A DNA stretch of 64,000 nt, from contig NW_017264199.1 in assembly GCF_001619985.1 (NCBI RefSeq), forward strand, positions 1,240,001-1,304,000. Reading direction: 5' to 3'. Positions 34,094 to 46,805 of the stretch are shown one piece after another. Position numbers and translations under genes: made by a program. Position 1 is the first letter of the stretch; the number at the start of each line of letters is the position of its first letter. The notes beneath the pieces are model-generated. The model saw nothing but the letters and a program-made list of their open reading frames with translations, searched no databases and was not told the origin of the DNA. Origin of the DNA: Xylona heveae TC161 (Eukaryota > Ascomycota > Xylonomycetes > Xylonales > Xylonaceae).

Positions 34094-36224
34094 TGTGAAT
34101 TGTGTACTGTATAGAACAAAGTCGTTGATAGATTGTAGATGGAAGTAAAAATTGAAAGATTGTTTGGCCAGCAAGTATACCTCCGGGGCGTAAGGGTTGA
34201 TATGGTAGCAAGGACTACTGTAGTTTGAAGAAATGACAGATAGAGTGGTTGATTCTCCGGATCTAACGGCGACACTTGCGTAAGTGTGGTCCCTGAATGC
34301 ACGCGTGGATGTGGGGATTGGCGGTGGTGGAGATGATTGGCGCGAAATTTACGGTTTCTGGTTGAGCCTTTGAAATGCCGGGTGCCGAACGGGAGGGGCA
34401 ATGAAAATCGAGTACAGAGGTAGTACGCGATACGTATATAATATCGAGAGAATAAAAAAGTGAGGAGGAGAAATATGTATCAGATGCACTGCAAAGATGT
34501 AGTTGTCTCCTTTTTGCAGAATGGTTCGATGGACTTCTCGTCTTGTTCACGCACGGCGTGAGTATCGTCGATGACAAGTGTGGGTGGAAATACTGAATGA
34601 ATGGAAAGAGCTTGGGATACTCGTCAGGGTCGTCGATCGTATGAGTAGAGAGAAAGACAGGGTGATCTAGATCCGTAGAGTATACGACGAAGAAGCAGCA
34701 GTGTAAATCGTTGCGGATGTCAAGAGTGTATCGTTGCGTCAAGGAGTGTAAGCAGCGAGGTAGTCCAAAGACAAGAGAGAAAATGCGTTATCAAATCTGA
34801 ATAATGCTCAGTCGACAAAAGACGAGCGAAACAACAAAGAGAGCGAAAAGGATCTGAATAGGAAGAAAAGAGAGCGAGAGGAAGAGGAAGAGACGAGATG
34901 AAGAAGCAGGTGCTCGGCAGCCTGCAAAGGAGAGTCAGCAGTGGTGATGGTGTTGGTGGTGTCGACAAAAAAAGGACGACAGCGACGGCGGCAATCCAGC
35001 AAGTCGCACGACCTTCACTGGCCAGGGTCACTGAGGGTTTTTGCCTGTCAGCCTGTCCGAAAATTGCGTGGATTTGCGAATCGACGAGGGGCCAGAGGGG
35101 GAAACAGGGGCAAGGGCAACAACAGCAGCGAGGCAGGGGGAGACGGGGTAAAACGCGAGGAGGATCGAGGGGATCCAGGAGCTGGAGGGATAAGTGGGAC
35201 TGCTAACGGTTGGTTCCCTTGCGCTAATATGTCGACTAAGCAGAGAAAATATAGACGACAGACGGCGTGGGGAGACTTGTACAATAAGTGCTCTTATCAG
35301 TAGAGACGACACTCGAGGGAAGGAATCAGCTGCTTGTTTTGAATGTGCGAATGATTGTGATGATGAAGAGAAATGGAAGAAGATGCTCTTTTTCAGCTGG
35401 ATGACAAGGGAAGAATAGAGTAGAAAATGGTTGAGTGAGTCTTTGAGACAGAGGCTTTTCCGATACGATAGGGACGAGGATACACACAAAACACCCAACT
35501 CTAAGCGCTCCACTAGGGGCAACTTGATCTACATAAAAGTCGCTGATATCATGTATTCTTGCAGTGATATTGTATGATTCAGTACGGAGTACATGCTCTC
35601 TACTGTATTATGAATACGGTATAATGTGTACATGATGATATGCCGTGGAAATTAATATACGCTGCAGCTCTCGGTCACACAAGACGCCACACATCTTGTA
35701 CGGTGAAGGGTCCAAGCTAAGCTAACAACTCAACAACACCGCGATTGATACTCATATCTCTGTGCAGAGAATGAGCACCATTCTATATGAGAATAGCTTG
35801 ACTGATGAATGCGATAATATCCAGCTGTAAATTTAGATGATGATCGTGAATCAAAATACTATCGGATCGACATTGACAAGCCGCGACACGTGGATGGCGG
35901 TTTCAGCCCCTTTTTGGTCCTCTCGCGTCTTGCCGCTTTGGGACTGGCGTAGCCTAGCTGATAAGACACAATTTACTACGATACACTAGCAGCACACCTG
36001 TTGCCATTCAAAAGGACAATAAACATGCATAGGACAACAAGAGGACTCAAAACTTTGAATAAACGGTATACTGATCATTGGTATAAGTAATATGTACAGA
36101 AAAATGGTAATCAACTTTCAATGTCGAGAAAAGGAACGGATAATACAACTGATGAAATCTACCATCCCGTCGGAACCTAGATGAATGGATTGTTGTGCCG
36201 TCATAGATCATAGCAATACTGACA
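34094..36224. other. Long intergenic region, small gene / ATM1
   Basis: 2.1 kb. 34260-35520 is purine-rich on + (pyrimidine-rich on the minus strand), consistent with the promoter and long 5' leader of the minus-strand gene ending at 33625. Open frames at 34263-34742 and 35028-35522 (minus) are Ser/Leu/Pro-rich products of the CT composition. TACGGAGTAC occurs at 35583-35592. I see no gene. Confidence 0.5.
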
Positions 36225-38848
36225 TTATTTCTTTGCGGCACCCTCTTCGATCCGTTCCTCTTCGGCTTCTTCCCTTTGCTCTTCTTCGGCAGCTTCCTCG
36301 TCGTCCAGAAGAAGCGTTTCCTGGGCTACACCACCACATAGTCAGCCAACGGTCAATTGACCATGTGCGTTGTTAAGCAAGGAAAGCACCTACCACTCCA
36401 GAGCTGCGAGTATACGCCATTCGTGTCAATCAGCTGGCTATGCGTGCCGCTTTCGGCCACGCTGCCCGCCCGCAGCACAATGATACAATCGCTATCGTAG
36501 ACGGTGCGTAATCGGTGTGCAACAAAAACACTGGTCCGCTTCTTTTCTCTCAAAATGCCGTTGATATTTGAGAGCAATGACTGCTCCGTATGAGTGTCAA
36601 GTGCCGAGGTCTACCGTCATATTAGTTACTTGGAAAAAATAGACAAAAGTGCGCAAAGGGGATCAACATACGGCCTCATCAAAAAAGAGCAGTGGCGGGT
36701 CCTTGAGGAGAAGTCGAGAGACGGCCAACCGCTGCTTTTCACCACCTATCACAATATATTAAAAGGACATTCATTCAATAAGGCAGGGTATTGAGCGTAC
36801 CCGAAATCATCATTCCTCGTTCTCCCACCATGGTCTGATACCCATCAGGGAATGATCGGATAATCTCGTCGATCCGAGCTCGCGTAGCTGCTTCGTGCAC
36901 CTGCTCCTCAGTCGCCTGCAGATTGCCATAGCGAATGTTGTGTTCAATCGTATTGTTGAACAGTGGAGTGTCCTGTGGCACAACACCAATAGACTTGCGT
37001 AAGCTCTCCAGGCTCACGTCCCGAATATCCTGACCATCAACAAGGATGCGACCAGACTGCACATCATAGAATCGGAAAAGTAATCGGAGAATGGTCGACT
37101 TGCCGCACCCACTGGGTCCGACAATAGCAACCTTTTTGCCGCCGGGAATCGTGAGGTTGAGATTCTTCAAAATGGGCCGATCGGGGTGGTAGCCAAACGT
37201 GACATTTTCAAACTTGATCTCGCCCTTGGAGAGAAGCAGCGGTTTCGGGTTCTCGGGCTCTTTGACGGCCACATTGACCTTTTGCAAGTTAAAGAGCGTC
37301 TCCATGTCAAGCAAGGACTGTCGCATTTCACGGTACACCGAACCCAAAAAGTTGAGGGGCACCGAGAGCTGGAAGACTAGCTGATTGACCATGACCAAGT
37401 CACCGACCGTCAAGCTGCCATTGGCGACTCCATTGCAAGCTAGCCACATCATGGCGGTCAAGGCCGACGAAAAGATGATGTTCTGACCAGAGTTGAGGAA
37501 CGCAAGCGACGTGGCAACTTTGATGGATTGTTGTTCATACGCAGTCAGAGCCTTGTCGTATCGGCCCACTTCGAATTTCTCATTGTTGAAATACTATCGT
37601 AACATTAGCAGAGGCAGGAAGCGCCCATTTCATCGACTCAAGAAACATACCTTGACGGCCTCGTAGTTGATCAACGAGTCAACCGCGACTGTGGCTCCCT
37701 TGTTGTCTGCAGCATTCGCACGCTTGCGGAACTGGGTACGCCAGGAGGTGGTCGTAATCGTAAACGCCGTGTATGCGACCATGGTGGCTGCGGTAATTGC
37801 GGCAAACTTGGCGCCATATTGATACGTCTATTGCGAGTTAGTCGGGGCATGTGAGGAAATTTTTCCGGCAGTTTATATACCAAAATACCGCACACCATGG
37901 AAATTTCCAATGCAGTTGGCAAGATGTGAAACACCATGGATGTCAAGAGGAAGCTGATGCCTTTTGTGCCGCGGTCCATGGCCCTGGTCAGACCTCCAGT
38001 TTGGCGTGTAAGATGGAAGTTGAGATCCAGTCGTAGTAAATGTTCAAAAACATTGCATGCAACATTTCGGATAGCCTTTTGCGCGACGCTCGCAAAGACG
38101 GCATTTCGGAGCTCCTGAAATATGACCGCCCCAATTCGCGATGCACCATCTACAACCTGTTAGTCCCGAGTTGTAATTTCCTTGCGGAATTCCGGTGGTT
38201 CGTACATGCGATGATCATTGCACCAGCTACAGTGGTTGCAGTTCCTCCCAGCGCAGCAAAATCTATATTCATGGAATCGACGATGCTCTTGAAGTAGAAG
38301 GGCACTTGCACATTGAGAACCTATAGAAATTAGCGATCCAGGCCCTTGGACAGTAATCCAATAGAATCGTTACCTTTGCACTGACGAGCAATGCAACAGC
38401 AACGCTCACTCTGACTTTGGTGCCTAGGTTATCCTTGTGTGATCTTAGCAAGTCCGTTCTGTAGCAGCTAAGTTTTGATTTCTTGCCCAGAAAATACCTT
38501 TGGCCACAAATATCGTGACATTTCCTTTATTATAGTCCAATCCGCCCTTCTCTGTTCTTGCTTTGTCAAGTTCTGCTCGGACAGCAGAATGTCTTGCTTC
38601 TTCGGCGCCGAAGCACCGGGTGCCTTTGGCGGCTGAGCATTTCCCGGAGGAGCTTTGTGGTGCTCGACCTTGTGCGTTGATTGTTTATGAGCTTCGTCCT
38701 TAAGAAGACGTGTCGTTGTCGTGAAGATTCGTGATTGTGGTATTCCAATTGGACTGGCTCGAGGCCACGCGACACTGGCGGAGCATGGCGAACGGCGGAG
38801 CAACTGCGAGGCCGAACAGGCTGTCCTTGGTAGCCGTGAGGCTAACAT
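36225..38848 (-). CDS. ATM1: Mitochondrial ABC exporter ATM1
   Basis: Half-size ABC transporter of the mitochondrial inner membrane that exports a glutathione-linked sulfur species needed for cytosolic iron-sulfur proteins. Nine exons (38848-38498, 38433-38374, 38320-38206, 38149-37881, 37827-37651, 37593-36801, 36745-36672, 36610-36394, 36325-36225) give 718 residues. The N-terminus [20 protein letters not shown] is a mitochondrial presequence. The membrane domain includes [20 protein letters not shown] and [17 protein letters not shown]. The nucleotide-binding domain has Walker [10 protein letters not shown] near residue 480, [12 protein letters not shown] and Walker B LLFFDEATSALD. The tail is Glu-rich. 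The introns, 53-68 nt, are all in frame. Confidence 0.96.
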
Positions 38849-39344
38849 GATTGGAATTATCGGTCCAATTGATCCCTTCTCTTTTTCCTAGTTGTTTATT
38901 GACGTTGCGCGTATACAAAGGTCGTCATGATCTGGAGACAGGAAGGAGATGGCCGAGCAATGGATGGGCTATCGATAAGCGTAAAAGAGAATAGAAGTCG
39001 AGAGGACGATATTGCAAGAATGTACAACTTTTAATACAGACGGGCGTACCAGCGACCCTTGCCGGAGCTTTGAAAAGCTGAAAGTGAAAGAAATCAATTG
39101 AAAGAAAGGAGAGGCACCTGGATGGTGGGGATTATGTTCATTCGTTGCTGACTGAGTACCGTAGTTATGTCGTTATAGAATCGCGACATCGGGCCCTATC
39201 GGTGACGAACTTTCCCCCTTGTCTGTTTGCTCTGTTTGCATCCCGAGCTTAAACTACTCACCACCACAATAATCGACATATCGGAATACGCCAAAGAGAT
39301 TCATCAATCTTTCGTCTTCTCCGCACCACAATTACTGGACAGTC
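38849..39344. promoter_or_regulatory. Divergent promoter ATM1 / AIM24
   Basis: 496 bp between two divergent start codons, both for mitochondrial proteins. No known element stands out to me. Confidence 0.55.
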
Positions 39345-41030
39345 ATGCGCCGCCCACGCGCTGGACTGGTCAAGGACCTGGCTGCCTATCCCTCACGATG
39401 TGCCGCTCTCAGCGGTTCTCGTGCCGCTGCCATTGGTCGTCGAGGGGTGCACATTGAAGCTACCCCAGCATCAGCTTCATCGAGCATCAACAACGGTCTT
39501 GAAGGCGCAGACACGCCAGGTAGGCTCTTCTGCAGATTGTAGTATGACGAATTGAGCTGACATGAATTGCATCAGATGCAAGATTTGAAGTCCTCGGGTC
39601 GCCGTCCTCCCTTCTGTCCGTGTCCCTCTCCGCATCACAGAACCTGTATACCCGACGCGGAACCCTCGTCGCATTGAGCGGAAAGGCTGAGAATGTAGGA
39701 CCATTGACACATTGGGTTGATTTACTCATGGCGACCAGCAGCTGACCATGCAATGCAGGCCACATCTAAGCTTTCCATCCTGGAGCCATTTCGACGATCG
39801 GCTCTCGGCATACCATTTTTATACCAAAAAGTATGCACACGGTCAATTGAGTGTCTACGCACCACCCATTTTCAGGAACAAAATCTGACTCGCAAACTAT
39901 CAGGTCTCCTCTACTAGCCCCGTGACTGCGCTGGTCGCATCCAACTCTCCCACCACGTCGTTTGCAGTAGTCCACCTCAATGGCACGTTAGACTGGATGG
40001 TTGCGCAGCGACACGGTCTGCTGGCATGGACAGGACACTCATTATATGTGTCACCGACCGTCAACGCGAGAATGGTACTGCAACCATATCACTTTCTTCA
40101 CTTCCCCCAAATCTTCGAGCTAACGCCAAGTAGAGCCTCTCACACTGGGGCAACACCCAGGTCACTGGGCGAGGACTGCTCGCCCTGGCCGGCAAGGGTC
40201 AACTCTACCAAGTTACTCTCCAGCCAGGCGAGGAATACATTGTTCATCCTAGGTATTCATCCCACCCTCATCAATTGCCCTCCTCGTCACAGCAAAACTT
40301 AAAACTAACGCAATGTCAAGCAACGTCCTCGCATATACCATGACACAGAACAAGCCGCTCCCATACCGCCTCAAGTCTTCCTCGCTTCGACTCCAAGTCC
40401 CCAGCCTGGGCCGTCTCGCGCAATACTTTCCGCAATCGCAGTTCCTTCAAACGATCCGGGAGTCAGCCGTGTGGAAGTTTTTGGCCCAGTCCATGTACTT
40501 TTTGCGAACATGGTCCCGCCGCACCGTTTGGGGTGACAGAGTAAGTCCATCACTCCTTTTTCCTTTCCAACCACTTTTCCTCGCAAATGTCTCTTTCTCT
40601 CTTGCAATAGCCGTCACCATCCCTCCATTCTGTATGCGGAAGGCTAATAACGAGATAGCTATTCCTCCACTTCCGCGGCCCCACCACGATCCTCTTACAG
40701 TCCCGCTCCTCGGCTCCTCTCCGCGACATGCTCTCCCGCGAGGACGTGACAGAAGTCGCGCAAAAGCCCGCCGGCAGTCTCGCCGCAGCAACATATATCG
40801 CTCCCCTTGACGCCGTCAGAAAAGAAGGCGGCCACGGCTCTTCTACAACACCGTCCACCTCCTCCCCTTCGTCTTCTTCTCCATCCACCTCTCCATCATC
40901 CACCTCCCCATCCTCGTCAGCATCGGCATCAGCATCAAAGGTAGCAGACGCTGCCAAGGAATCTGCCGCAAAGACTGCAACCCACGCCAAAGACACAGTC
41001 AATCAAGTCAAGGAGACTGTCAAGTCATGA
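39345..41030 (+). CDS. AIM24: AIM24 family mitochondrial protein
   Basis: Aim24 is a mitochondrial inner-membrane protein linked in yeast to the MICOS complex and membrane architecture. Seven exons (39345-39519, 39576-39694, 39759-39830, 39904-40074, 40134-40252, 40321-40540, 40659-41030) give 415 residues. The Arg-rich start [18 protein letters not shown] fits a presequence. The AIM24 beta-helix core contains [48 protein letters not shown] and [18 protein letters not shown]. The C-terminal 80 residues hold a Ser/Thr/Pro tract and an Ala/Lys-rich helix. Every intron (56-118 nt) keeps frame. It is head to head with ATM1. Confidence 0.9.
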
Positions 41031-42341
41031 GATTAAGACGATAGATTACCTCCCTTTTTCTATTTCTTTTCCTGTTTCCTCTTATCTCTCACTTTTCCAT
41101 TTCCCTCTTTCCTTTTTCCTTTTCCCTCTTCTTCCCTTTTTTCCCTCCATTCTGCTCATTTCCTTTGTCTTTCCATTTTTTCCCCTTCATCTTCTTCGTC
41201 CTTTTTACATGGCAATAGCACTCGTCGGATCCGCCGTGCATTCTTACCCCCTTTGAACCTCTGAGCGCAATATATATAGCAAGAGATAAAATCAAAGACT
41301 ACTTCTTACCACTTCAATTTTCGTTTTTTATTTCCCGCCTTTTTCCTTTTTTGTCCCTTGTTTTCACCCTCTCCCCCTTTCCTCTTTGCTCTTTTGCAGC
41401 AACAACCACGACCACAGCCACAGCCACACTACTCCATCAAATGTGCGCCAGGTGTCAGGTGTCAGGTGTCAGGTGTCAGGTTGTCAGTGTCTCAGGTATT
41501 TTAAAGCGTCTTATATTATGTGTACAGAATGTAGAAAGTGTAAAGAATGTAAAGGGTCCCTGATAACATACAAGTATACCTAGTGATTTCTATAAAGTGT
41601 CATTATATCTTGTTAAACTGTATATACCTTTAACGCTTATGCTATGCTAACGATAGTAGTATGCTAATGCCATGCTGTCTTGTTGCCATGATTATATATA
41701 ATACCGTATATACACTGCCATGCAATACATTGTCATGTAATTCAATGCTATGCCATGCAATGCGAGTCCCATATACCATACACCGTAACGCGTAAAAACC
41801 ATACTAGTAAAGTACTGTACTGTACCATGACTGAGCGAGACCAGACCAGACAAAACTAGACCAGACCTGATGAACGCCAGAAAAACTAGAAAACCCAGAA
41901 AAACCAGAAAGAAAAAAACAGAAACTTGAAGGGAATCCAGAAAGTGAATCCGCAGACAAATGTTCTCGTAAGACTCATGCTAAGTCGCTGTGCAGTAAAT
42001 CATGTGCAGTGTGTAAGGCTTGATAGTTGTTACCTGATACCAACCACAAAGAAGGTACCACAAACAAACAAAAATAAAGGCCAGGAATAAAATACCAACC
42101 ACAAAGGTACAACAAAACAAACAGCAATAAGGTCCAGGAATCAAAATAAACAATCAGAAAAAAAAAACGGGGTCAAGGACAAGAACATGAACATGAACAA
42201 GCACATAGACAAGAAGGGAGAAGAACGGAAAAGAGAAAAAGAAGAAAAAAAAGGAAGAAAAAAACGAAGGAAAAAAACGAAGGAAAAAAAAAGGAAAAAA
42301 AAAGAAAAGAAAGAAAAGAAAGAAAAGAAAGCAACGCACAC
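41031..42341. other. Shared 3' region of convergent AIM24 and kinesin-10
   Basis: C/T-rich to about 41400, then a GGTGTCA repeat, then AT-rich sequence, then a homopurine block (AAGAAAAAGG types) at about 42190-42330 next to the kinesin stop. No gene recognised. Confidence 0.55.
41451..41478 (+). repeat. Tandem repeat (GGTGTCA)4
   Basis: Four perfect 7-bp copies followed by a degenerate copy (GGTTGTCA). Confidence 0.9.
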
Positions 42342-45300
42342 CTACAAAGCCAACCCTAATCGCATATTCTGTACAGTCTTTGCCCCTACGCCCTTGAGGC
42401 CCGCCAATTCATCTAGATTGCGTACCCTTGTCCTTGCACCGCCAACGGCCCTTTCATCTCCAACCGCACCTCCTCTTCCTCCTCCAGCTCCAGCGCCCAC
42501 TCCCACCGAACCCACGTCTAATCCGGCTCCGCCGGCCAACAAACCATTAACAATCTCATCATCCTCATTAACCATGGCAGACGAGAGGGAATTCAAAATG
42601 ACTTGTGCGCGTTTCGTGCCGACGCCTTTGAGGAGCTTAATCTTATTGACGTCGCGGGTATTGATGATGCGGAGGAGATGCTGAGTGCGGGGGGTATGCG
42701 GGCCGGCGGAGCCAGAAGACGAGGAAGAGCGGCCCAACCCACTAGGATCAGCAGAGGAACTAGTGGCGAAGGTGGCGCTGTTGCTGCGACTGCGCGTGTT
42801 GCTGGCGGATGTGGAAAAGGAGGTATTGGTTGTAGTCGAGGGATGAGTCTGGTACAAGGAACTTGATTGTAACGCGGACGAGGACGAGGAGAATGAGGAA
42901 GAGGATAAAGAAGCGCCAGACAATGAAGAAGTAGAAGAAGTAGCAGCAGCGGTACCTGCACCTGCTCGTCTTAGACTCTCGAGATCCCCCCTCTTCAGCG
43001 CCTCCAATTGTTTCGCGACGACATCTTTGTCCATGGGCTTGAGCTTTGATTTGGCATTCGCGCTGGATTTACCTGCGTTGCGGCCCTTTTGTCTGCTTCT
43101 GCGAGGTCGGGGTCGGTCGAGTCCGTCACAGAAGCTACTATCGTAGTCTTCTTCGGGACGATAGACCCAGTCTGAATCTGCAGCAGATATGGTCGACGGC
43201 TGGTCCTCGTAGTCTTCATCGGCGAGGTCATTGTGGTCGTAGAATGGCTTATTCGCGAGCTTGTTCTTTGTATGTCCGTCCATGGACGAGCGAGGGAGAG
43301 CTCGCGCGCGTTCTTCCTCTTCGCGCTTCAGGCGGAGCTTTTCTTCCAACCCGAGCATCTTGTTGATGAGCTTTTCGTTGTTTGGAAAGTGCGGGAGTGC
43401 GAGCTGATACATTTTCAAAGCAGACGTGTCCTCACCGCGGACGTGGTGTTGTTCTGCTTATGTCAGTATGATACTGTGACCAGAGGATATTCGTTTACAT
43501 ACTGGCCATGAGAAGAAAATTGAGTCCTTCATTTTCCTTGTCCTCCCTGCAACGAATCAAAATTAGTCTCGTCGTAAAAAGAAAAAACGGAAGAGTAAAA
43601 CTTAGACATACACTCTCTGTTCAAGCATGGCTAGTCGCTTCTGGACTTGCTCGTTAATCTCGGGGGCAGGCGGATGGGAAGCATCGCTGAGAGCTCGTGA
43701 CGCAAGAATCTCTGTAACCTTCTTTTCAATCATGGCCTCAATGTTCTGCTTCGACATTTTGTTTTCATTTCCGTTTTCGTTTTCGTCTCTCATGACCACC
43801 AGCTTTGACGAGTCGTTTTTCCGTGCTGTCTTTAACGGGCGAGCATTGCTACTACTTAGGGCATCGGATCCTCTCTTTCGAGGTTCCAATACTTTGGGCT
43901 GTAGCGCCGCACGTGCCGAGGGTTTGTGGGGTTCTGACGCATCAGAAAACACTGCAAATGCTTTGGCAGGCTTGCCAGATTTCGCAGGGTCGTTGTTATT
44001 CGAAAGCGTGTTGTGCACTGTGGCTAGTGGCCGTAGCGGCTGTCGTTGGAATGAAGTACCGGACGTTGACATGGCAGCAGCCTTTGGCATTGACTTGAAC
44101 AGCGGCTCGTTTTCGACCTCCTTGACTTCAATCTTCTTTGTGCGGTTGGCAAAGTTCAATGAGCTCAAGGTATCCAAGTGGTAAGACCTGACTGGCGCGA
44201 GGTTCAGAATCATTACCGTAAGCCCATTGTTTTGGCCCAATGATAAGATTCTTGTCATCTTTGACTCCCGATATGGGATTCGGTGCTGCTTCTTGCTGAT
44301 AGCCTCAACGCACTGCGCAAGCACAAAAAGACTCTTGTTGATGCTGGCAGACTCGACCAATCTTTCCCTGTTGTTGTCGGTTCTTCGATTGTCTTCGGAT
44401 CCAGCCAAGTCAATCGCCGATGCCGTGCTCACTCTGGTCATCGTCGCATTGGATACAGTGAGTTTGACACATAGTATGGCATGAGATCGAGAGGAATGAG
44501 CATTGAGCTAAAATTTGTCAGTAAATCATCTACTAGCATCTGATTCCTGGAAAGTACAAACCTTTGTCGCTGAAGTAGACCTATTGACGTTTGCCTGGTC
44601 ATATAGACTCTCAAAGTCCTTTAGAGTCGTGCAGGGTCGCTCCGTCAGCCCGACAACAACAGTTTTGCCATTGTTATCCCTCAGCTGCAGGCCCGTGGGA
44701 GTCCGCTTCTCTGGCGGTTCAAAAAGATCAAACACGCGGTCCTAGCCAACGGGTCAGTTGAGTTCGTTTGCATGGGGTTTCGCGTCCTACATTATAGATT
44801 TCATAATAGCTCATAGCGACCTGCACAGAAGTTGCGCCTTGGGAATCCTTTTCAATTTTTCGGCTTCTTCGAAAGATGGCGCTCAACAGACGGGGGATGG
44901 CGCCTCTGTCTGCCAAGCTCTTCCCGCCTCGCATGGTATGCGTCTTGCCTGTACCTGTAACGCCATATGCAAAAAGAGTCACGTCGAAACCATTGAAGAG
45001 GTGCTTGACGGTAGGCGCAACTATACACATGTGTCAGCATTGTAACTAGTGCGCAAGCCTTGAGGCATCTCCCCAGGCTGAGCCCTCTAGAGACAGAAAG
45101 ACTCCAACGTACCCTCGGCATCAAAGAGTTCCTGCTGCGTCGCAATCTGTCCATATACGCTGTTGAACTGGAAGCTAAAGTTTTCTCCAGGATTCTTTGG
45201 GTTGGGTATGCGCACAACCGTAGGCTGCGCGTCTTTCTTCTGCTTGCCTTCTTTGCTCTCCGCAACAGCGGCAGCAGATTGTCCTGTCGTGACGATGACA

Positions 45301-45359
45301 TCCTTTTCGAGTTCGGACTTGACAAGTGGCCGGATCCGAGCCACCACTCTGACAGACAT
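42342..45359 (-). CDS. Kinesin-10 (Kid/KIF22-type chromokinesin)
   Basis: Kinesin with an N-terminal motor and C-terminal helix-hairpin-helix DNA-binding region, the layout of Kid-type chromokinesins that push chromosome arms on spindle microtubules. Six exons (45359-45113, 45020-44791, 44741-44562, 44507-43612, 43546-43503, 43453-42342) give 902 residues. The motor has VRVVARIRPL at the start, P-loop GVTGTGKT at 102-109, switch I LNAHSSRSH and switch II DLAGSE, then SSLNFANRTKKIE at its end. The C-terminus has two hairpin-like motifs, LLKGVGTKRAQVIL and LAGLKGVGAKTVQNM. A Ser/Thr-rich low-complexity linker and basic patches lie between. Exon 5 is only 44 nt. Confidence 0.9.
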
Positions 45360-46805
45360 TTTCCTCCTCTTTTCGGTTTTCTTTCTATCGGTACAACCTC
45401 GTCTTTTTCTTTTTCTTCCTATCGTACCAAATTCCTTCTTTTCTCCTTTCTATCGTACCAATCTCCTCCTTTCCTTATTCTTTTTTCCGTACCAATCTCC
45501 CTCTATCGCCCTCTATTCGTATCAAAACAGACAATCCGCACACCGAAACAAAACGCTACGTCGTCCACAGAAATCCAATCCAATCCAGCCAAACACTTCG
45601 AATCAGAAAAGGTCGCGCCGTATGGTTATAGCCCCTTCTACTCCCACAACTCTCTGAGCGCACCAAATCTGATATATCCCGTGGTAAACGGATCTCACTC
45701 CAAGCCGTGATATACTTTCGAACGTCGTCCTCTTGTTTCTTGAGAGGCTCAGATTGCAAGTGTATTGAATCCAACGTTGTCTTCTTATTTCCTCAACGTT
45801 GAGAAGCGCAGATTGAAAGTGAATTGAATTGAATCCAACGTAACGTTGTCTTCTTATTTCCTCAGCGCTGAAAAGCGATGTGCGCGACGTTACCGGCGAA
45901 TACAATGTAAAACCAATCTGCTTTGCGCGCGGATGGGCGTTTATCGGACTTGTCGCCTATGAGAATAACAACAACCGCTCTTCCCCTCTGATATGGACAA
46001 ACAAAAGCGGCAAGTGCGCAACGAGACGGACAAGTTTCGGTGTCAATCGTTCCTTCCCAAATCTGGAGTCCTTTCTATAGACAAGTTCGGGCTTGTGTAG
46101 CGGTTGGGGCCGAGAAGAAGAGTTGTAGAGGAGACTTCCGAGGCTAAGAGATTTGTGGTTCACGTAGTGAGCGCCATGCGTTTCCAGAGATTATTTTGCT
46201 TTTCCACTTTGTACAAATTCAAATGACCTATTAGGCCGAATGGAGCGTAAAAATAATCAGGAGTTGAATTGCTTGACGGGGTGAGCAGGGTGGCTGTGAC
46301 CAGTCGGACTGATTGACGACATGCAAGCTCAATTCGGCCTTTAGGGTAAGTTGGCCAAGGTGTTGGTGTCCTGGGCTATATCGTCTATACAGCTTGGTGG
46401 TGGGATACTTGTTGGCGGGGCAACGAAGCGCACTGGTTCAAGCGAAACGTTACTCAACCCTTCAGTGACGGCAACTCTTCCGTATCTTTTCTGCTTACAA
46501 CGCGAATGAGAGTCTCATACATGCCATTGATAACATTATGATATTTTTTTTTTAAAAGATAATTCATCTAAAATATGTACTGGATGCATTTTATGCATTG
46601 TGATTAAATGAGTAATGATATCATTGCATATCCCGCCAACAGTCATGAATGCCGAAATTGGAGAATTCGCCCGGGCTCAATCGAAGCCACCCCATTAAAC
46701 GCCAGTTGATGCAGTGACAGCATCGATGAAACCCTTAATTATTCCGAGAAGTGGACAATAAAGACTTTTTCCTCTTTAAAAGGCTTGGTTCATCGGTTAT
46801 CCCTC
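45360..46805. other. Intergenic, kinesin-10 promoter side
   Basis: 1.4 kb. 45370-45540 is a T/C-rich tract on the + strand (purine-rich on the kinesin sense strand). An imperfect tandem duplication lies at 45747-45875. The remainder is unremarkable and no gene is recognised. Confidence 0.5.
45747..45875 (+). repeat. Imperfect tandem duplication, units of about 60 and 70 bp
   Basis: Copy 1 (45747-45806) and copy 2 (45806-45875) share CAGATTG-AAGTG-ATTGAATCCAACG, GTTGTCTTCTTATTTCCTCA and GCTGA/GTTGA-AAG. Copy 2 has a duplicated ATTGA and an extra TAACG. Part of a third, weaker copy is just upstream. It lies about 400 bp before the kinesin start. Confidence 0.75.

Noticed and set aside
34263-35522. 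Minus-strand open frames of 159 and 164 codons
   Set aside because: Ser/Leu/Pro-rich products of CT-rich DNA with no domain and no match to neighbouring exons; more likely promoter or 5' leader.
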